In this document: positions 1 to 8,204 of the stretch, piece after piece
Numbering within the stretch: the stretch's first letter is position 1
Layout of the letters: every line of letters starts with the position of its first letter
Made by a program: the position numbers and the translations under genes
Origin: a virus
Direction: 5' to 3' (one strand)
DNA: 27,056 bases
IMG/VR virus record: IMGVR_UViG_3300023281_001076
Span: 1 to 27,056 of that record
Notes under the pieces: model-generated
Databases searched by the model: none
Told to the model about the DNA's origin: nothing
Seen by the model: the letters and a program-made list of their open reading frames with translations, nothing else

Positions 1-541
1 CCGTAGTAGAGTTCTTATACGATCCGGTGCCAGTATTTTCAAGGATGTTACCAGAAAGTTGCAACTCTACGCCAGATTGAGCATAAACAATCGCGCCTAA
101 CGCTCCTGTCAAAACTGTGTTTGTGGCGCCAGTTTGGAATAGAACGAGTCCCCAAGCAACTCCATCGGTACCGGCATCCCAACCAGCCTCGCCTGCAGCG
201 CCATCAGCAATAGAATCATCCTCAGCACCAAGCAATCGAATGTAAGTTAAAGGAGAACTATTGCGAAGATAAGCTTGAGCAGCATACATACCATAGGTAG
301 TTGCTGTTGTGTTGGCACCCTGGCGCCAAACATCGTCTCCGGATCTTCCGGGGTTTGGCGTACCAAATATGTTAACAAACTCTTCAAAAGAGTTAACTGT
401 GGTTGGCCTTAGTGCTGGTCCCTTTTCAGCACGTCCAATGATAACTGGTCCGATTCCTGCTGGTGAAGCCGGAAGTTGGGAGTTGTCAATCTCGTTGACG
501 AAAACGCCCGGGGATACAAATCGGTAATTCTTAACTGACAT
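1..541 (-). CDS. gp18: Tail sheath protein, N-terminal part (T4 gp18-like)
   Basis: This gene encodes the subunit of the contractile tail sheath that surrounds the tail tube. Only the first 180 codons lie in the window; the rest runs off the left edge. Seen: it starts MSVKNYRFVSPGVFVNEID, the typical 'sPGVyvnEiD' opening of myovirus sheath proteins, followed by a GPVIIGRAEKGP segment and a 'F..FVNIFGTP' segment that are also characteristic of the family. The ATG at 541 follows an AGGAG Shine-Dalgarno sequence (minus strand, 552-556). It is the last of a minus-strand run neck/adaptor - gp15-like - sheath, which agrees with T4 order, where 18 lies close to 13-15. Two tandem CTATTTA words lie 38 and 48 bases upstream and may be its promoter. 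Nothing can be said about the C-terminal domain. Confidence 0.9.
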   Translation of the reverse strand, partial: MSVKNYRFVSPGVFVNEIDNSQLPASPAGIGPVIIGRAEKGPALRPTTVNSFEEFVNIFGTPNPGRSGDDVWRQGANTTATTYGMYAAQAYLRNSSPLTYIRLLGAEDDSIADGAAGEAGWDAGTDGVAWGLVLFQTGATNTVLTGALGAIVYAQSGVELQLSGNILENTGTGSYKNSTT

Positions 542-579
542 TCGTTCTTATCTCCTACATTTCACAAAAATGTTCAAAG

Positions 580-596
580 TAAATAGTGTTAAATAG
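580..596 (-). promoter_or_regulatory. Tandem CTATTTA words, candidate promoter for the sheath gene
   Basis: On the minus strand ACTATTTA occurs twice, ten bases apart, in the only gap before the sheath gene. The same word precedes several other minus-strand genes here. The promoter role is inferred from recurrence and position only. Confidence 0.35.
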
Positions 597-607
597 TATG
601 AAGAGAA

Positions 608-1552
608 TTATTCTCTGTAAAAACCATCCTTTAAGTTTTGAGGTATATCTCCTACTATTGTTCTCTCTCTTCCAAGCTTAATATCGACAGCGTTCTCGCG
701 CTTTACAATCTTAGGCTTTTCTTGGTTCTCGCCCTCTCCAATAAGATAACCTAAAACTTCAATGTTAATGTCTGTTTCGTAGTTTCTTTGTTCCATTCCT
801 AAGTTGGCTTGGTTAGAGTTATTACTAAAACCGCCATCAATAAAGACTTCATAATAATGACCCTCGGCTTCGATACGCTTTGGAGTCCTAGAGTTGCCAG
901 GAACTGTAATGAACGGGCGAATAAGTTCATTCATTTGCTGTTGATATTCAGTGCGAATAGAAATCTGATACATTACCTTTACCCATGTAGGGATCGGCAT
1001 TGTAATAGTTTCATATACCACTTTCGCAGTAGGCATGTTCCTTTTGTTCGTGTTTAGCATTTTGCTGGTCACATCTTTATCTGCGCCATACTTTCTATTT
1101 GCTAAAGCGTTTTGAAACTCTGCTGTCTTCTTTTGGTTGATTTGTCTCGCGATAGTAATCGTTCCGCCCTTAGCATCATCAACAGGATAAAGGTTAGCAA
1201 ACACAGTTCCACGATAGTTCTGTTCTTTTGTTACATTAGATCTGTTTATCGTAATCAAAGGAAGGATTAGTGTTTCTTCCTTATCTCTTAGATCTTTATT
1301 GTGTTTTATTTGAAAGGCTCGTTCTGCTGTGACCCATAGGACAGGAACTTTCTTAAATCCATCATTAGTATTAGAGAAAAGATTAAGATCTTCATCGATG
1401 AACCGAAGCATTGCCTTATCAATTGTTTCCAAAGATGAAGGCATAAACTCTATCTCTTGAAGTTTGCCTGCTACTTCTTTATCACCGACATAATCAAATC
1501 GTTTGGATCGTTTGTCTTTTATTTGTTTTTCTGTTTTCTTGCTACGAGACAT
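608..1552 (-). CDS. gp15: Tail sheath stabiliser/completion protein, T4 gp15-like
   Basis: The likely role is to cap the head-proximal end of the tail tube and sheath and present the joining surface to the neck. The protein is 314 residues (T4 gp15 is about 272). Recalled T4 gp15 aligns by eye in three places: 'VPVLWVTAERAFQIK' with gp15 'IRVPITYASKEHFMMK'; 'YQISIRTEYQQQMNELIRPF' with gp15 'YELSIFTRYEDDMFQIVEQI'; and 'DINIEVLGYLIGE' with gp15 'WSLTFEVNGWMYPP'. The N-terminus is very basic (SRSKKTEKQIKDKRSKR). It starts a few bases after the stop of the preceding gene, with GTAGGG as a weak ribosome site, and lies directly before the sheath gene, the place expected for gp15. The assignment rests on remembered sequence, not a search. 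Confidence 0.7.
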   Translation of the reverse strand: MSRSKKTEKQIKDKRSKRFDYVGDKEVAGKLQEIEFMPSSLETIDKAMLRFIDEDLNLFSNTNDGFKKVPVLWVTAERAFQIKHNKDLRDKEETLILPLITINRSNVTKEQNYRGTVFANLYPVDDAKGGTITIARQINQKKTAEFQNALANRKYGADKDVTSKMLNTNKRNMPTAKVVYETITMPIPTWVKVMYQISIRTEYQQQMNELIRPFITVPGNSRTPKRIEAEGHYYEVFIDGGFSNNSNQANLGMEQRNYETDINIEVLGYLIGEGENQEKPKIVKRENAVDIKLGRERTIVGDIPQNLKDGFYRE

Positions 1553-1556
1553 TCAG

Positions 1557-2819
1557 TTACCCTACAAAGATGCCGGCTGGAATGTTCTCAAGGACTTTCT
1601 TAGTCGAGTCCTGCATTGAAGAATCAATCTCAGCCAACTTATCGTAAGTAGTATCTTCAAGAATGGTTTTCAGTTCTTCTCTTAATTGATCCATTTCAGT
1701 TCTTGCTTGTGATAGAAGCTCGGAGTAGTTTAGTGTAACGGATTCGCCAGGGATCGGAACAGAGGAGAACTTGCCTCTTATCTGTCCTAGCATTTCTTTT
1801 GTTAAAGCCAAAGCAAATCTACGAATCCATTGCTTACCAATAGCATTAATGTTCTCAAATGGAATATTCTCAAATGGAATCGTGTTTATGTTGTTAACAC
1901 CTTCTGCTCCATTATTAACCCCTGGCTGGTTGTCCCATGGTTCGTACTGGTTATTAATAGTAAACTGAACCCAGAAGTTCTTTGGGGAAGTTGTGTCCGG
2001 TGTTGGGAAAAGTCTTAACTTGTTATCGTGAATCTCGTATGAGTAATGCGAAACTCTTGTCCACAGCGCATCTTCATAAGCCATTGCTTGAAGTTTGTTC
2101 TGCCAAGTTGGGACAATCTCAAATGTAGAGTCATCTGCGTATTGTCCGTATGTTCTCATGTTACCGACAACCGAGAAGCCGCCATAGTAACCGTAGAATC
2201 TCCACATTGCTCTTGGGGTCTTGAAAAAAACCTTTCTAATTGTTAATCTCCTATCTTCAACTTGCTGATAGAAAGAAGATGAAGTATCGGTTGCAGAAGA
2301 TGCTGAAATGATAGATTGCAAATCATAATCTTGTGTGCCTGCGATCGATGGAACAGAGGCAGAGTAGATCGGAGTTGTTCCACCGAAGCCGGCTTCCGTT
2401 GCTAAACCTTCTGATATTCTTCTAATGTATCCATAGTCGAATCTTGGATATCGGAGAGCAATATTAGAGCCAGCCAACGAACCAGATATTTGACCGTCCT
2501 GATCAAATGAACCTGTTGTGGCTCCCAAAAGAGATGAAAGAGAGTTCTTTGTTTGAAATAGGTTTACTAGATATGAATATTCCAAAACTGCTTCTTCATA
2601 AGCAGCGTAAACATTTCCTTCCGCTAATTCAATGTCCAATACATCACCACCTAGTTTCTTATAAGTGTAGGCAACCTGATCTGCGGCGCCTGATAGGAAT
2701 GCGGTGGAACCAGCGTATATACCAAAAGGCAAAGTTGTTGAAACGTTGGCTGCTGCTCCGGTAACTGGAAGTATGTTGGCATTTGAAGTTGATGCCGGGT
2801 TTAGATTTGGAATTGCCAT
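1557..2819 (-). CDS. Probable neck / head-tail adaptor protein (gp13-like position)
   Basis: A 420-residue protein between the capsid gene and the gp15-like gene. The segment around residues 50-95 (KLGGDVLDIELAEGNVY, then AAYEEAVLEYSYLVNLF) follows the pattern of head-tail adaptor proteins: a short strand, then helices with regularly spaced acidic and alanine residues. Around residues 250-275, 'RVSHYSYEIHDNKLRLFPTP' has the 'i..n.L.L.P.P' pattern common in such adaptors. By position it fits T4 gp13, the neck protein next to the portal, but no T4 gp13 motif was recognised with confidence. The start follows AAAGGA and is the first ATG after the capsid terminator, with a CTATTTA word 31 bases upstream. 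Alternative: another virion structural protein. Confidence 0.5.
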   Translation of the reverse strand: MAIPNLNPASTSNANILPVTGAAANVSTTLPFGIYAGSTAFLSGAADQVAYTYKKLGGDVLDIELAEGNVYAAYEEAVLEYSYLVNLFQTKNSLSSLLGATTGSFDQDGQISGSLAGSNIALRYPRFDYGYIRRISEGLATEAGFGGTTPIYSASVPSIAGTQDYDLQSIISASSATDTSSSFYQQVEDRRLTIRKVFFKTPRAMWRFYGYYGGFSVVGNMRTYGQYADDSTFEIVPTWQNKLQAMAYEDALWTRVSHYSYEIHDNKLRLFPTPDTTSPKNFWVQFTINNQYEPWDNQPGVNNGAEGVNNINTIPFENIPFENINAIGKQWIRRFALALTKEMLGQIRGKFSSVPIPGESVTLNYSELLSQARTEMDQLREELKTILEDTTYDKLAEIDSSMQDSTKKVLENIPAGIFVG

Positions 2820-2844
2820 ATGCGATGATCCTTTAAAATAACTC

Positions 2845-2888
2845 TATTAATAAATAGAAAGCCCCACCTCAAAAGAGGCAGGGCTTTC
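2845..2888 (-). terminator. Intrinsic terminator after the capsid gene
   Basis: In the minus-strand RNA, GAAAGCCCUGCCUC and GAGGUGGGGCUUUC form a 14-bp stem with a UUUU loop, followed by a U/A-rich tail (UAUUUAUUAAUA). Two of the pairs are U-G and G-U wobbles, which pair only in the minus-strand transcript and would be mismatches in a plus-strand RNA. This points to termination after the capsid gene. Confidence 0.85.
2851..2857 (-). promoter_or_regulatory. CTATTTA word before the neck/adaptor gene
   Basis: The minus strand reads TTTCTATTTATTAATAG, immediately after the capsid terminator stem and 31 bases before the next start codon. It could be a promoter restarting transcription, or merely part of the U-rich terminator tail. 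Confidence 0.3.
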
Positions 2889-2920
2889 ATTATTTTGACT
2901 TTACGTCAGACTATGATAGT

Positions 2921-4627
2921 CTAGACAAGTCCTCGGCAGATGACGAGGCCATACATGTCTGGACGAACCATCTTCTTGGCGTATCGGGTCATGACACCCT
3001 TGCGAGGTACGAAGTCCTCTACACCGAAGATCGTTGGTGTGGTCTGTAGCGGCACGTAAGGTGCGTAAACATATCCACTCTCTAGGAAGCTAGAGCCTCT
3101 TCGACCAACGAGAACCAACTGACGTGGGAAGTAAGGGTCGACCAAAACGTCGAACTTCTTCGAAAGTGAGCCAGTCTTAACAGCACCGATGTCGCCACGG
3201 TCAGCGTCAGCAGTTACGTTAGCACGGAAGCCAGCGGTGAACTCAAGAATGTTAGCAATCTCTGGACCGCAAACAACGAAGTTTGCTGCGCCACGTAGAG
3301 TCTTGCGGTGAATCTGAGCTGAAACATCGTTGATTGTCTCAACGAGAGTCTCATACCACTCACTTACGTTACCTGTGAAGTCGCCTGTGCCTACTTCGCC
3401 AGTCTCTCGGTCAAGGAACTGACCTGGGACTCGGGACCAGTAACGTGTACCAGCCTCTGCACCACGAACGAGGTCTTCGAGGATCTCGCGGTCAATCTCA
3501 AGAGCAATCTGCTCAGAGAGAATCTGTGTAAGCTCAACCTCAGCGTCAAGGTTGTGGTAAGCGTTAAGATCCTGTCCTAACTCTGGGGTCCACTTAGCCT
3601 TGAGCTTCTTGGTTACAGCTGTGACAGCCACGGAATCGACCTTGATGTCGATCTCTGGGATTTCCTCAGAACCTTCAAGTGCCCAGCTATCGTTACCGAG
3701 TATAGAACCTAGAGCATCACCATCCTCAAAGTTATCCGTGATTGGGAATGCAACAGTGTGCGTGCCAGTAAGTTCAGCCAACAAAGTGGCGGCTGATGCA
3801 GTACCATTAACGACTAAAAGAAGTCGAGTAGAATCCTCAGGGTCTTCGCGCGTAAGACGACGAACTTGCGCGCCGCCGTTTGCTGCAAGGTTTGTGATTG
3901 TCAGTGCTACATAATCATCAAAGTTAAACTGATCGGTAGGCCCAACTGCAGACTTAAGAATCGTACCGATCGCGACTTGCGAGCCGGAAGGCAAATCAAC
4001 ATCAAACTCAAGCAGTGCTGCGTTGTCGTATCCGGCAATCGCAACAGCTGGGGCGAATGCTCCATCTGCCTCTACTTCACCACTTCCGAAGGAAGAGATA
4101 GTAAGACTCACTGATCCTGTTGGTGAAGAATAGCCGTTGTTGAGCGCGTATGGCCCAGCTTCAGCGTTAACACCACTTAGGTCAACACCACCGGTGATCT
4201 GGGAGCCAACTCGTCCACCACCGTAAAGTGATGTATCTGTTGCATAACCCAAACGTGGGTTATCAGCAGTCGCGGCAGCACCAATCTCCGTGGAGAAGGT
4301 GAAGTCAAGGAAGAAGATGAGACCTGATGGAAGGCTCATTGGCTGAACGCTAACAAGATCGTTTGCGATCAAGGAACCGAATACTCGGCGTACTAGTGGG
4401 AATGCAACAGCTGCAAAGCCCTCGACATCTCCACCCGCCATGGATGAAGACTCACGGAGTAGCTCTTTTGCCTGATTCTCAAGCAATCGTGCCATTCCAT
4501 TCTTTTTGTTGTCATCTGAGATACCCTCAAGAAGACCGGTCTGCTCCCACTTATTAATGAGTGCAGCACCTTCTGAAGAAAGATCACGATTGACGATCCC
4601 CTCAGTTAGTTTCTGTACAATAGACAT
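2921..4627 (-). CDS. gp23: Major capsid protein, T4 gp23-like
   Basis: This is the HK97-fold subunit that forms the head shell around the scaffold. It has 568 residues. Family signatures in order: 'NGMARLLENQAKELL' (43-57); 'VSVQPMSLPSGLIFFLDF' (92-109), matching gp23 'gVQPMnsPTGqvFAl'; 'KLKAKWTPELGQDL' (341-354), matching gp23 'QLKAAYSIELAQDL'; 'EIDREILEDL'; and near the C-terminus 'YVYAPYVPLQ' and 'GVMTRYAKK'. The stretch between about residues 115 and 340 is longer than in T4 gp23 and probably forms an enlarged insertion domain. L57-R58-E59 before S60 fits the gp21 cleavage rule (I/L-x-E), so it is a likely maturation site. A strong AGGAGG lies upstream. It follows the scaffold gene directly and ends at an intrinsic terminator. 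Confidence 0.96.
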   Translation of the reverse strand: MSIVQKLTEGIVNRDLSSEGAALINKWEQTGLLEGISDDNKKNGMARLLENQAKELLRESSSMAGGDVEGFAAVAFPLVRRVFGSLIANDLVSVQPMSLPSGLIFFLDFTFSTEIGAAATADNPRLGYATDTSLYGGGRVGSQITGGVDLSGVNAEAGPYALNNGYSSPTGSVSLTISSFGSGEVEADGAFAPAVAIAGYDNAALLEFDVDLPSGSQVAIGTILKSAVGPTDQFNFDDYVALTITNLAANGGAQVRRLTREDPEDSTRLLLVVNGTASAATLLAELTGTHTVAFPITDNFEDGDALGSILGNDSWALEGSEEIPEIDIKVDSVAVTAVTKKLKAKWTPELGQDLNAYHNLDAEVELTQILSEQIALEIDREILEDLVRGAEAGTRYWSRVPGQFLDRETGEVGTGDFTGNVSEWYETLVETINDVSAQIHRKTLRGAANFVVCGPEIANILEFTAGFRANVTADADRGDIGAVKTGSLSKKFDVLVDPYFPRQLVLVGRRGSSFLESGYVYAPYVPLQTTPTIFGVEDFVPRKGVMTRYAKKMVRPDMYGLVICRGLV

Positions 4628-4653
4628 TTTAATATAACCTCCTGTTTGTTATT

Positions 4654-5733
4654 TTAATGTTTTGTTAAACCTGCTAAACGCAGCATACGACCCATGTTTG
4701 GATCTTTAGTTGCCTTGTTGTCTCTCTTAGAATTGATCAAAAGTGAGGTAGGTCTCTGAACTGCTTCACGAAGTGTTTGTGGTCGTGTTCTCTGATCAGG
4801 AGAGGGCCCCACTGCGTTTTGAATTGTTTCAAAAATCATACTCGCTTCTTCAACAGAATTGGCAGATTGAACAGCCTCGACAACTTGTGTTTTTTGTCGC
4901 TCATTCAAGGAGGCGCTATTCAAAGCCTTGTTTTGATAAACAAGCTTGGCGTTTTCAAGATTCAGCTTTGTAAGCTGATCCTTTGCTTCTACAATAAGAG
5001 CACGAAGCTCTTTGTTAGACTCTGTAAGATCTGTAATCTTGGATTCGTAAAGGGCGGCGTCCGAAACAACATCTGGTGCTGTCTCTTCTTCCTCTTCCTC
5101 TTCATCCTCTTCTTCAAGGTGAGCAGCCTGTGCTGCTGCCATTGCGTCGTTGTTTGCTTGCTCAACGCTACTGTTAGCGGAGTTAACAGATGACCAGCCT
5201 TGCGGGCGCGGCGTCATGTCAACAACGAGTTCCTCTACTAGTTCACTTAAAAATTCTTCTGAAAGAGGAACATCTTCGTCGTCCTCTTCTTCGTGGAGTG
5301 GCTCAACTGGTGCGGCACCAAGTTCAGCGGCATCTTCCTCAGCGGAGGCTTCAAGTTCTGGTGCCATCTCGCCACCAGCCATCTCATCAGCCATTCCTAA
5401 CGCGTCATTAAGATCTTCTTCTTCGACCATCTCGTCTTCATCGTCAAGGCGCATCTTTAAAGCATCAAAATCAATCTCTACGATCTCATCTGCTCCTGCC
5501 TCGCCCAACTCTTCGTTCTGGAATGCGTAAGGGACTTCTTCGACAAACTCATCTAAGGTATCGTCAACTTCCTCTTCAGGCTCCAAACCAAGCTCATCTT
5601 GTTCAAGTAAAGTATCAAGAGCTTTTTTAACTTCTCCCGAATACTTTTCTAATACAACATTCTCAGCATTTTTCAATGCTGCTTCTTTAAGCGCCCGGGC
5701 GTCTACAATCGCCTCTTCTAGTAACGAAGACAT
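4654..5733 (-). CDS. gp22: Prohead scaffold (core) protein, T4 gp22-like
   Basis: An internal scaffold around which the capsid assembles, later degraded by the prohead protease. It has 359 residues and is extremely acidic, with several runs of Glu/Asp (around residues 50-120, 148-155 and 205-217) and Ala-rich linkers. A predicted coiled coil follows at about 230-275 (ITDLTESNKELRALIVEAKD onward), then a tail with 'NSVEEASMIFETIQNAV' and the basic end 'MGRMLRLAGLTKH'. The helical C-terminal region before a basic tail resembles T4 gp22. The gene lies 26 bases upstream of the capsid gene, as in T4. It starts after a GGAG site, with a CTATTTA word 34 bases upstream. Several L-x-E tripeptides could be protease sites. 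Confidence 0.85.
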   Translation of the reverse strand: MSSLLEEAIVDARALKEAALKNAENVVLEKYSGEVKKALDTLLEQDELGLEPEEEVDDTLDEFVEEVPYAFQNEELGEAGADEIVEIDFDALKMRLDDEDEMVEEEDLNDALGMADEMAGGEMAPELEASAEEDAAELGAAPVEPLHEEEDDEDVPLSEEFLSELVEELVVDMTPRPQGWSSVNSANSSVEQANNDAMAAAQAAHLEEEDEEEEEEETAPDVVSDAALYESKITDLTESNKELRALIVEAKDQLTKLNLENAKLVYQNKALNSASLNERQKTQVVEAVQSANSVEEASMIFETIQNAVGPSPDQRTRPQTLREAVQRPTSLLINSKRDNKATKDPNMGRMLRLAGLTKH

Positions 5734-5767
5734 ATAAGAAACTCCAAATCTTTTAACTCGTCAAAAA

Positions 5768-5774
5768 TAAATAG
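5768..5774 (-). promoter_or_regulatory. CTATTTA word before the scaffold gene
   Basis: The minus strand reads ACACTATTTATTTTTGACG, 34 bases before the scaffold start and in a 120-base gap. It may be a promoter for the scaffold-capsid pair. Role inferred from recurrence. Confidence 0.38.
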
Positions 5775-5830
5775 TGTTTTTTAACGTCAAAAGTAAAATA
5801 TTATGTTATTGTGTTGAGTAGAGTTCCATT

Positions 5831-5844
5831 TGTTCTTAAGAACA
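5831..5844. other. Perfect 14-bp palindrome between two genes
   Basis: TGTTCTTAAGAACA is a perfect palindrome lying 11 bases after the stop of the 133-residue gene and upstream of the scaffold gene. It could be a protein-binding site or a small hairpin; it has no U-tract and so is not a good terminator. Confidence 0.4.
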
Positions 5845-5855
5845 GACCGTAGAGA

Positions 5856-6257
5856 TTACCCTACGTTAGAGTTAAGAGAACCAGACCAGTTGGAGCCAGA
5901 AGGCGAGACAGCAATATTGTTGATATCTTCTTTAGAAATGTACGTTAAACCAGCCATTACTGAAACGTCAGCTGAAGTTCCCGACAAATGTAACTGAGTT
6001 GCTTTAATTTCCATTTTTGGACTTACGGTAGTACCGGTGATCTTTAAATAATTTTCATTTTGAACACCAAGTAAAGAAAACCCAACATTACAGGTGTTGC
6101 TGTCTCCCACACTAACAACAATCCAACTTGTTACAGATGGGAAATCCAGAGAAACATCGCCGGCAGATAAATCTAAACCTCCCGTAACATAAGGTATACC
6201 AGATACCTGATATGATGCGGCGTTGCCTAGTCCTGGCTTGTAGTTGTAAGTAGTCAT
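5856..6257 (-). CDS. Unknown small protein, possibly a virion surface protein
   Basis: A 133-residue protein with no recognised family. It is rich in Ser, Gly, Thr and Val with alternating hydrophobic residues, suggesting an all-beta fold: 'GLGNAASYQVSGIPYVTGG' at the N-terminus, then 'WIVVSVGDSN', and 'VSVMAGLTYIS' near residues 99-109. It has no signal peptide and no membrane segment. A GGAG ribosome site lies 8 bases before the ATG, and a CTATTTA word lies 15 bases upstream. It sits between the fibre-like block and the scaffold gene, so a decoration or fibre-associated role is reasonable, but this is inference from context and composition. Confidence 0.65.
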   Translation of the reverse strand: MTTYNYKPGLGNAASYQVSGIPYVTGGLDLSAGDVSLDFPSVTSWIVVSVGDSNTCNVGFSLLGVQNENYLKITGTTVSPKMEIKATQLHLSGTSADVSVMAGLTYISKEDINNIAVSPSGSNWSGSLNSNVG

Positions 6258-6272
6258 TATAATCTCCGATAT

Positions 6273-6279
6273 TAAATAG
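6273..6279 (-). promoter_or_regulatory. CTATTTA word before the 133-residue protein gene
   Basis: The minus strand reads AAAACACTATTTAATATC, 15 bases before the start codon. It shares AACACTATTTA with the sites before the sheath and scaffold genes. Promoter role inferred. Confidence 0.35.
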
Positions 6280-6335
6280 TGTTTTGTAACCTTAAATGAC
6301 TTAAAGTAATAGATTTATGAATGGCGCCGCCGAAG

Positions 6336-6560
6336 TTAAGGTCGTGTTACAGTCACTGTAATATCATCTGCTTCTGCTGGTTTAGTTACAGTGTCGTTTG
6401 AGTGAAGAACCAAATCAAATGACCATGGAGAATCACCACCAATAAAAACTCTTATGTTTAAATCATCTCCCGTTCCTGGCCCTGCGGCGACAGCTTCAAA
6501 AGGATCGACACCCTCAAAAATGATAGAGCGATGGCCCAGTGGGGATTCAAATGTATGCAT
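6336..6560 (-). CDS. Small hypothetical protein coupled to the upstream fibre-like gene
   Basis: A 74-residue protein, not recognised. It begins MHTFESPLGHRSIIFEG and ends in a beta-like run 'DDITVTVTRP'. Its ATG overlaps the stop codon of the preceding gene (TAATG), and the end of that gene supplies a GAGGTAGG ribosome site, so translation is probably coupled. It is acidic overall with no membrane segment. Being coupled to a fibre-like gene, it could be an accessory or chaperone of that protein, but nothing in the sequence proves this. Confidence 0.6.
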   Translation of the reverse strand: MHTFESPLGHRSIIFEGVDPFEAVAAGPGTGDDLNIRVFIGGDSPWSFDLVLHSNDTVTKPAEADDITVTVTRP

Positions 6561-7363
6561 TAACCTACCTCATGTAGTTCGATGCGATCGAACGAATATA
6601 TGTAGCTTGGACTTCCATTATACCAGTAAGCTCCTATATAAGCTTGTGCTGTGCTTCCTGTAAGATCTAGGGGAGGTGTTGTAGCGGCTGCCCTAAAATC
6701 TTCCTGGGGGTTTCCTGACCAAAAGGCGCCAGCATAAATAGGTATACCTCCAAAAGCTTTTCCTTCTTCTGAGGACGTACTAGCCATGGCGGAAAAGTTA
6801 GAGTGCCCATATCCTACAGCTTGTGACTTGATATTGCTCGTCACTCCCGAACTTCCAACTGAGAGATCTTCCACTAAGGTTCCGCCCTTAACAACTCGCC
6901 AAGTGCCGTTACTAACCATAGTAAAGTTAGTATCCTCATTATTTGTTGATCTATCTGTGCGGATGCCTCCCATTGGTCCACCGTTTTGTGATTGAGCTAA
7001 AACAGATGTATATGCCCATCTCCAAATATATCGCTTTTCAGCATCAAAAGCACCAGACGCTCCATAAGCCATCAAGTCTGCCCACTGTGCCGATAGTTGT
7101 GGTCCCGTATAGGTCCCGCCAAAATACCCGCTATTAGTCTTCGGCTCTATTTTTAATACCCCACTATCAACCTGAAACTGTGTCGCGCGGGTGGAGTTGG
7201 CGTTTTCGGCTGTAAATGTAACCCCTCCAAGAGAAAGAGTTGAAGTAGACATAAAATCGTGATCCGAGACAGTAGAAAAATCTACAGACCAAATAACTGT
7301 TGATGCTGAACCGCCGCCATCGGCTTGAAGTTTCCATATTCCGTTTTCTAATACTAAAGCCAT
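6560..7363 (-). CDS. Fibre/adhesin-like protein, tandem paralogue B
   Basis: A 267-residue protein that is a clear paralogue of the gene just upstream. Shared stretches in order: 'MALVLENGIWKLQADG' at the N-terminus, 'IWSVDFSTVSDH', 'STSTLSLGGVTFTAEN', 'FQVDSGVLKIEPK', 'PQLSAQWADLMAYGASGA', 'EKRYIWRW', and a C-terminal 'AQAYIGAYW' ending in 'ELHEVG'. The alternating aromatic and small residues suggest a jelly-roll or lectin-like beta sandwich; this is an inference and no named family was recognised. It has no signal peptide. It lies in the fibre block, so binding to the host surface or decorating a virion is the likeliest role. The two copies differ most in the middle loops, as expected for binding surfaces. 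Confidence 0.75.
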   Translation of the reverse strand: MALVLENGIWKLQADGGGSASTVIWSVDFSTVSDHDFMSTSTLSLGGVTFTAENANSTRATQFQVDSGVLKIEPKTNSGYFGGTYTGPQLSAQWADLMAYGASGAFDAEKRYIWRWAYTSVLAQSQNGGPMGGIRTDRSTNNEDTNFTMVSNGTWRVVKGGTLVEDLSVGSSGVTSNIKSQAVGYGHSNFSAMASTSSEEGKAFGGIPIYAGAFWSGNPQEDFRAAATTPPLDLTGSTAQAYIGAYWYNGSPSYIYSFDRIELHEVG

Positions 7364-7375
7364 TTTATACCCTTA

Positions 7376-8194
7376 CTATCCTACCTCGTGTAATTCAAGA
7401 CGTTCAATAGAGGTTATGGTCGTAGAACCTCCGGAGGACCAATAAGCACCGATATATGCTTGAGCACCAGAATCCGATAAATCAAGAGTATCAGGAGGCG
7501 CGGTGAGTTTTCTAAAGCCCTCATTAGTATCAGCTGCCGTCGTGTATCCAGTCCAAATAGGCAGACCCCCAAAGGCAACATCCTTTTCGGTGGACTGACT
7601 AGCTAAAGCTGCGAAACTACCATTCCCGTAACTGATTGCTTGCGACCTATATGATCCGGTAATACTTGTCGAAGTTGAGTTCACTGCCTTATCTTGCGAG
7701 GCGCCTTTTTGAAAACGCCAAAATCCGTACTGCGAAAGCTGAAATCCTAAATCTTCATTGATTGTTGTTCTGTCAGTACGAATACCTCCGAAACCGCCGC
7801 CGAAGTGATCCACCGCAGCCGATAAAGTAACGGCTGACGAGAATATCCATCTCCAAACATAACGCTTTTCAGTATTATAAGCGCCCGATGCACCATACGC
7901 CATTAAATCAGCCCACTGGGCAGAAAGCTGCGGTGCATTATAAGTTCCATTGAGGTAAATATTTCCGACCTTTGGTTCTATTTTAAGTACTCCACTATCA
8001 ACTTGAAATTGTGTTGCGTAAGTAGCAGATGCATTCTCAGCTGTAAATGTAACTCCTCCAAGAGAAAGAGTTGAAGTAGACATAAAGTTATGATCAGAGA
8101 CAGTAGAAAAATCAACAGACCATATAGTAGTGGAAGTCGGTCCTGTACCGTCAGCTTGTAATTTCCATACTCCGTTTTCTAATACTAAAGCCAT
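7376..8194 (-). CDS. Fibre/adhesin-like protein, tandem paralogue A
   Basis: A 272-residue protein, upstream member of a tandem duplicated pair. The frame stays open further upstream, but the start chosen is the ATG giving 'MALVLENGVWKLQADGTG', because it matches the N-terminus of the paralogue and avoids overlapping the preceding gene; the longer version would add 32 residues. Conserved blocks are the same as in the downstream copy, including 'TSTLSLGGVTFTAENA' and 'ADLMAYGASGA'. It differs by an insertion near 'AAVDHFGGGFGGIRTDR' and in the C-terminal loops. Probable beta-sandwich, possibly carbohydrate-binding; no family was recognised. Short spacing to both neighbours suggests one transcript. 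Confidence 0.75.
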   Translation of the reverse strand: MALVLENGVWKLQADGTGPTSTTIWSVDFSTVSDHNFMSTSTLSLGGVTFTAENASATYATQFQVDSGVLKIEPKVGNIYLNGTYNAPQLSAQWADLMAYGASGAYNTEKRYVWRWIFSSAVTLSAAVDHFGGGFGGIRTDRTTINEDLGFQLSQYGFWRFQKGASQDKAVNSTSTSITGSYRSQAISYGNGSFAALASQSTEKDVAFGGLPIWTGYTTAADTNEGFRKLTAPPDTLDLSDSGAQAYIGAYWSSGGSTTITSIERLELHEVG

Positions 8195-8204
8195 TTTATA
8201 CTTT

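Noticed and set aside
4777-5530. Plus-strand open frames opposite the scaffold gene, rich in Ser or Phe/Cys
   Set aside because: The GAG/GAA-rich acidic scaffold coding sequence produces open antisense frames; composition is unlike a real protein and no ribosome sites were found.
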